Assembly: GCA_026874595.1 (NCBI GenBank)
Contig: CM049313.1
Span: 15,809,508-15,873,507, forward strand
Direction of reading: 5' to 3'
DNA: 64,000 bases
Origin: Sipunculus nudus
Taxonomy: Eukaryota > Annelida > Sipuncula > Golfingiida > Sipunculidae
A program made the translations under genes and the position numbers. A model generated the notes under the pieces. The model searched no databases, had not been told where the DNA came from, and was given only the letters and a program-made list of their open reading frames with translations. Shown here one piece after another: positions 59,918 through 64,000 of the stretch; within the stretch, counting starts at the first letter, position 1, and each line of letters opens with the position of its first letter.

Positions 59918-60074
59918 ACTGGAAATATGTCTCCCCGTTGACAATGTTTTAGGAAAATATTTGTATTACTTCAAAAGATTGAGAGTTTAGTACTCTTAGA
60001 ATTACGGAGATAGATTTGACTATGAAGACCAAAGCCACCTTTACTTTAACTCTTCTGAGAACCAGACATGGGGT

Positions 60075-60220
60075 GATAGTAATAAGTAATAGTAATAGTA
60101 ATAGACTATTACAGCTTTTTCCATGTAATAGTAATAGTAATAGTAATAGACTCAAAAATTTTAGCTGTAATAGTAATAGTAATAGAAACAGAAGGCAAAG
60201 TAATAGAGTAATACATATTA
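60075..60220. repeat. (TAGTAA)n hexamer tracts
   Basis: Three blocks of AGTAATAGTAATAG-type repeats are separated by ACTATTACAGCTTTTTCC-like linkers. The Ser-Asn-rich open frame across them is an artefact of the hexamer. Confidence 0.85.
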
Positions 60221-60539
60221 CTTTCTATTACTTCCTGTGAGCCCCTTGATCATGAAGCATATCAGCAAAAATGCTGAACACACTCAATTCTTGTCCAGCA
60301 ATTGCCCAGGAAGTGCCTATTGTTGAGGCAAGCATGGGCCAGCTGCCACACTGCTGGTGACCACTGGTGCTAATTACATAAGAGTACTGGACAGAGCAGG
60401 TCACAGCCAAAATAGTCTAGTAGGAAATAGGGTGTATCATGCACCCCCTGAAATATACTTCTAATTGGTGTTTCTATATTGCAAAAAATGTGTAGAAAAT
60501 GATTAGCTATGTTAAAAAGTTGTCCGGATGTCCCACATA

Positions 60540-60862
60540 TGATTTTTATGCAAATTAGTGCCGCCATTACCGAAAAATTTATTATTCGCTCTATCTCAGC
60601 CTGTAATGCAGATAACTCAACAAATAAGGTGTCTAGACCCATGTTTTCATGGTTAAAGATTGTGATAAAACTACTCTTGAAGTAACAGCATGTGTCCATG
60701 GCATCTTAGTATGCATATTAGTGCCGACATTACGGAAAAATCCATTTTTTTTATGTATCTCAGACAATTTTGCAGATAACTCAACAAATAAGGTGTCTAG
60801 AACCATGTTTTGAGGGGCAAATATTATAAAATTACTCTTGAAGTGAGCTCATGTGTCTGTGG
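60540..60862 (+). repeat. Two tandem ~164-bp repeats upstream of the 61-kb gene
   Basis: The word GATAACTCAACAAATAAGGTG occurs at about 60,611 and 60,775. Around it, ATTAGTGCCG(C/A)CATTAC, CCATGTTTT and AAA(C/A)T(A)ACTCTTGAAGT keep the same order. A third, degenerate copy may begin near 60,863. It could be a promoter-proximal or transposon-linked repeat; its function is unknown. Confidence 0.7.
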
Positions 60863-60989
60863 CAAATTAATGCTGTCATAGCTGACAAAAATCTGTTGTT
60901 TTTTCCCTGATCTTTCAGAAGATTTATGGGGGTTGCATGATACCCTTTTCTTAACCTGTTGCTATTAGCCTTGGTATTAATAGTCATTT

Positions 60990-61006
60990 CTCTTTTCCAT
61001 TCCAGA
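60990..61006 (+). promoter_or_regulatory. Candidate 3' splice acceptor
   Basis: The pyrimidine-rich TTTCTCTTTTCCATTCCAG precedes the first long frame by about 70 bases, so the start at 61,074 may sit on a second exon. This is a sequence-pattern call only. Confidence 0.35.
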
Positions 61007-61211
61007 TAAACAGTGTAGTAGAACGTGGTGGTAGCATAGTGTAGTTTGGTGGTGGTAGAAGTACTAACCCATCATGCCCAAAAGAAAGCGTGGACGGAGC
61101 ATGGATGCTGCAACCCCCACTCCCCAAAGACTTACCTGCATTCTTAATTTACAGGCATTGTCTGACCATGGTCATTTTACACCCCTCAGTGGAATCATAG
61201 GAACTGCCAAT

Positions 61212-62887
61212 GAAAAACTACAGCAGCTTCTAACATCCGAGACCGACGTCTCCACCAAGCACATGACTCCCCATATCGTATGCAGTCAGTGTGTGACCAG
61301 ATCCCCACAACTCTCCCTGATGACCTGGAAAGTTTTGGGTATCACCGCCAGTGTTATCAGCGATTTACTGGCAACCTCCATCTTCTGGGAGATGATGCAG
61401 AACCAGAAGCATCAACCTCACAATGGCATCACTCCCCTCGTAAACTGTCTTCTGGACCCATCTTCCCACCACAGTGTATTTTCTGTGACAAAGTGGAGAT
61501 CAAAGGTGCTGATCGCAAAACTGAGAGAGTTGAAAACTTCTCGTCTTATAAGAATAAAGACAATGCAAGGGAGCAAATCGAAACACGGGCCGAGAAATTG
61601 GGTCTAGTTCGACTTCATCGACAGGTCAAAGACAAAGACCTTTTTGCTTGTGAGGCCAAACACCATCCATCATGCTTCAAATCTTTCCGCACAGCATTCG
61701 CTAACTACGAACGCAATATACACAAGGCCAAAGGATCAAAGGATACTGATTATGCTTGCATGTCAGCTGCCCATGAAAAGGCACTCAGCTTAGTACTGGA
61801 GCATATTCAAACCCATGTTGTCCAGCAGAATGAGGTACTTCAGCTATCTTCCTTGCGTTTGCTTTATGTTGAAGAACTGAAACAGCATGGATATGAGAAC
61901 CCAAACTATCGCTCTGAGAAACTACTGAAACGCCTTCAGAATGACCTAATCAAGGACGATGTCAGCTTCATGAAGGTGAATCGTGACAAAGGTGATGCTA
62001 TTTCATTCTGGCTTGTGTACAATTCAAAAACCACTGTTTCTAATGCCCTTGCAAGAGCCTACACTCTAGGAAGCGCAGATAAGTACCAAGATGTTGCTCT
62101 CCTCCTTCGACATAATATTCTTCAAGCTTTCAGCCTGTCCAAAGGACTACCCTGGCCACCGACAGCTGATGACATGGAGCTCAGTTCTGAAAAGCTCCTA
62201 CCTCCAGACCTTGTCCGTTTCCTCAGCATTGTTATGGTTGGCAAGGAAGATTTAGAGATGAGCGAAAAGATGAAGCGTCTGGTATTCTCCATTGGGCAAG
62301 ATCTGTGCCGTGCAGTGTCTGAGGGAAAATGGAAGTTACCAAAACACATGCTCCTTTGTATCACTGTCAGGCACCTGTTCCGAAGCAAGCAGCTCACCAC
62401 AATATTACACAGGCTTGGCCACTCTGAGAGCTACGATTTTGGCTTAGGGTTGGAAACTGCTCTGGCCAAGGCCCTGGATGAAGTTTCGACTTATCTGACA
62501 CCCCAAATTGTGACAGGAGAGGGCAATATTGCCTTCCATTGTGAGTGGGACAACCTCAATAAAACCACAACAAGTGTGCACGGCAGCAACATTGTCAACA
62601 GTGCTGGAGGAATCATGGTGCAGGAAGTCAGGCCTGGGTTTGAGACCTCCAAGGTCCGAACGCTGCCTATCATCAACAAGTCACAACAGCGTAGCCTGAA
62701 AGTCAACACACCAGAAACACTTCCTCCCTTGCAGTTCAGTCGTGTTGGCCAAAGTTTCCTGAGGGCTCCTCATTCACACCCCCTGCAGAGAATGGCACAG
62801 TCTATGCTACTAAGATGCATGAGTACTACGTCTGGCTCTTCAGCAGATACATTGGCAGTAATGGCAAGCAACCAGTGCCTGGCCTAA
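61212..62887 (+). CDS. Main N-terminal/central segment of the multi-copy family protein
   Basis: The frame is open from just after a TGA near 61,211; its first ATG is 61,280, but coding-like sequence starts earlier (ASNIRDRRLHQAHD). Visible elements are a GYHRQCYQRFT block, then CIFCDK with later C and H residues (CEAKHHPSC), suggestive of a zinc-binding module. Long helical sequence follows, and then CEWDNLNKTTTSVHG, in a position where relatives I recall also have a D-N and H-G pair. Meaningful similarity stops near 62,745; the rest to the stop at 62,887 is out-of-frame read-through. No enzymatic function is assigned. Confidence 0.55.
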
Positions 62888-63349
62888 GGGGCTTTATCTC
62901 TGCAACTGGGACTCCCCCACCTAGAAAATCAACAGTGGACTACTTCACACCCATCCATCAACCAATCACTGACAATTCAGTTGTTCGTGAGCTGTTGAAG
63001 CGCTCTGAGGAAGCCACGGTTGAGGTGGGTCAGAAGTGGGTCCTGAATACATTTGATCTTGGAGTCTGTTTGAAAGCCCTACCCATCATCTGGCGATGGC
63101 CAGAAGAATTTGCCAATCATGTTGTCATGATTGGACCCTTTCACACATCCATGAACTATATCGGGATGCTCACAGGACACAAAATGCGTGGCTCTGGATA
63201 TTCAGAGATTCTGTTGGAGGCACAGCTGGTGACAAGTGGATCCCTCAAAGGTGTTCTCAGTGGAAAGGCATATGCCAAGTCCCTCTTTTGCCTTAAAACG
63301 GAGAGATGGCCGAGCTTTTCTTCGCATTTGATGGCCACAACTACTCCAG
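62748..63349 (+). CDS. Central segment of the same protein, shifted frame
   Basis: The frame reads FPEGSSFTPPAENGTVYATK before the ATG at 62,815, so coding continues from the preceding segment through a +/-1 shift near 62,745. Visible blocks are YYVWLFSRYIG, VLNTFDLGVCLKALPIIW, MIGPFHTSMNYIGML and SGYSEILLEAQ. After about 63,295 the sensible frame changes again to MAELFFAFDGHNYSR, which ends at the splice donor after 63,349. Relatives I recall have more sequence between these last blocks, so an internal deletion is possible. Confidence 0.5.
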
Positions 63350-63491
63350 GTGTGTGCAACTAACATGCCCAAATTGATAACTTCTACATTGGAAATTCTA
63401 ATAGATAACTGTTTCTAATTTTCATGCATTATGAAACAAGATCATCTAGTAAATGTGTTTATATTTAGTTTGTGCCTCTTCTTATAAACAG
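63350..63491 (+). other. 142-bp intron (GT-AG)
   Basis: The donor is TACTCCAG|GTGTGTG and the acceptor is TTATAAACAG|ATACC after a pyrimidine-rich stretch. Joining restores the continuous frame HNYSR-YLHHAAALGNK across the junction, which supports a real splice event in the ancestral gene. Confidence 0.65.
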
Positions 63492-64000
63492 ATACCTCCA
63501 TCATGCCGCTGCCCTCGGAAACAAGAATGCTGTTGTCAGAACCCCAGACACAGATATCCTTGTGATTCTCCTCTACCATGCTCATGCAATCAAGCTGACA
63601 GTATACCTGGATACAGGGTCACGGAAACATCGACAGCTACTAAATCTGTCTGAACTTGCTGAGTCCCTGGGAGAAGACTACTGTGCCACTCTTCTTGGGT
63701 TCTATGTGTTCAGTGGAGAGGACTGCACCAGTGCCTTCAAGGGGAAGGGGAAAGTGGGGCCATTGAAAAAGCTGGAGAAGAACCCCAGGTTTCAGAAGGC
63801 ATTCAGGCAACTTGGTGATGATTGGACTGTCAAGACTGAGGTGCTGAAGCAGTTGGAACAGTTCACCTGCCTGATGTATGGACAGAGTCGCGAGTCATCG
63901 ATTGATATTGTCCGTGCCAAGCTACTGCGCAAGATGGTGGGGGAAGATGAGAAACTCACTTCCAAGTCAAGGGTTGACCTAGCTCGCCTTCCTCCCTGCC
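63492..64000 (+). CDS. PIN/FEN-like nuclease-type exon, 3' partial
   Basis: The frame is open without a stop to the window edge (about 169 residues). It reads YLHHAAALGNKNAVV, PDTDILVILLYHA, VYLDTGSRKHRQ, LLGFYVFSGEDCTSAFKGKG and then a helical, charged region to ARLPPC. The spaced acidic residues (PDTD, then SGEDC and a Gly/Lys-rich loop) resemble the metal-binding core of PIN/FEN-type nucleases. That is a structural inference, not a proven activity. It follows the intron in phase with the preceding segment. Confidence 0.55.

Larger units (their letters stand above)
61074..64000 (+). pseudogene. Large invertebrate multi-copy family gene, frameshifted, runs off window
   Basis: Coding segments in three frames line up as one long protein. 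They are the N-terminus (61,074 to ~61,230, frame of MPKRKRGRSMDAA), the main block (~61,212-62,745), a central block (~62,745 to ~63,295), a short block to 63,349, a 142-bp GT-AG intron and a further exon from 63,492 past the window end. From memory, the motif order resembles large uncharacterised proteins that are multi-copy in molluscs and cnidarians: GYHRQCYQRFT, CIFCDK with C/H, DN..N HG, GPFH and PDTD. Frame changes near 61,230, 62,745 and 63,295 argue for a decayed copy, unless they are sequencing indels. It could be an unnamed transposable-element protein. Confidence 0.55.

Noticed and set aside
60016-60240. Ser-Asn-rich 74-codon frame
   Set aside because: It is produced by the TAGTAA hexamer microsatellite.

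Overview
The window is AT-rich eukaryotic DNA, most likely from a mollusc and perhaps a bivalve. It has long non-coding stretches, satellite arrays, an L1-superfamily retrotransposon, MITE-like inverted repeats and one exon boundary with a GT-AG intron. The bivalve placement is an inference from repeat style, such as a GGACGGACAG tract followed by an AGCTCA/TGAGCT hairpin, and not from any conserved host gene. No single-copy host gene could be recognised.

Layout. 1-5,980 is intergenic with degenerate interspersed repeats. 5,983-6,715 is an inverted-repeat element with an AT-rich core. 6,640-28,950 is a giant foldback-like structure: an 87-bp satellite in one orientation (6,915-22,333), a different 77-bp satellite carrying telomere-like CCCTAACCC words (22,336-26,108), then the 87-bp satellite in the opposite orientation (26,115-28,770). 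Related, inverted, tRNA-like flanks bound it. The left 87-bp array holds a nearly perfect 6,286-bp tandem segmental duplication and older nested ones. 28,949-29,429 contains a separate pair of inverted repeats. 29,430-46,844 has no recognisable gene, only microsatellites, G-tracts, a 294/295-bp tandem duplication, mollusc-type interspersed repeats and a hAT-like MITE candidate.

46,845-56,275 holds the best-defined unit, a full-length, apparently intact L1/Tx1-like LINE (47,712-55,408). ORF1p has a coiled coil and an RRM-like core; ORF2p has an APE endonuclease, a YADD reverse transcriptase and a C-terminal CCHC knuckle. The element ends in a poly(A) tail. The same 867-bp sequence lies directly before its 5' end and directly after the poly(A), so the insertion appears to have made an exceptionally long target-site duplication. 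A 2.5-kb spacer, built partly from two diverged tandem ~700-bp cassettes, separates the two ORFs.

56,276-61,000 is intergenic, with a compact 150-bp MITE-like palindrome, a second hAT-like candidate and simple repeats. 61,074 to the window end carries a large gene-like unit of an unnamed invertebrate multi-copy family. It has cysteine/histidine-rich N-terminal blocks and a C-terminal segment resembling a PIN/FEN-like nuclease core. At least three apparent frameshifts and one intron interrupt it, and it runs off the window.

Functionally this is a repeat-dominated locus. The LINE is the only unit that looks able to encode a complete working machinery; the satellites and palindromes look like products of foldback-type mobility, replication slippage and unequal exchange.
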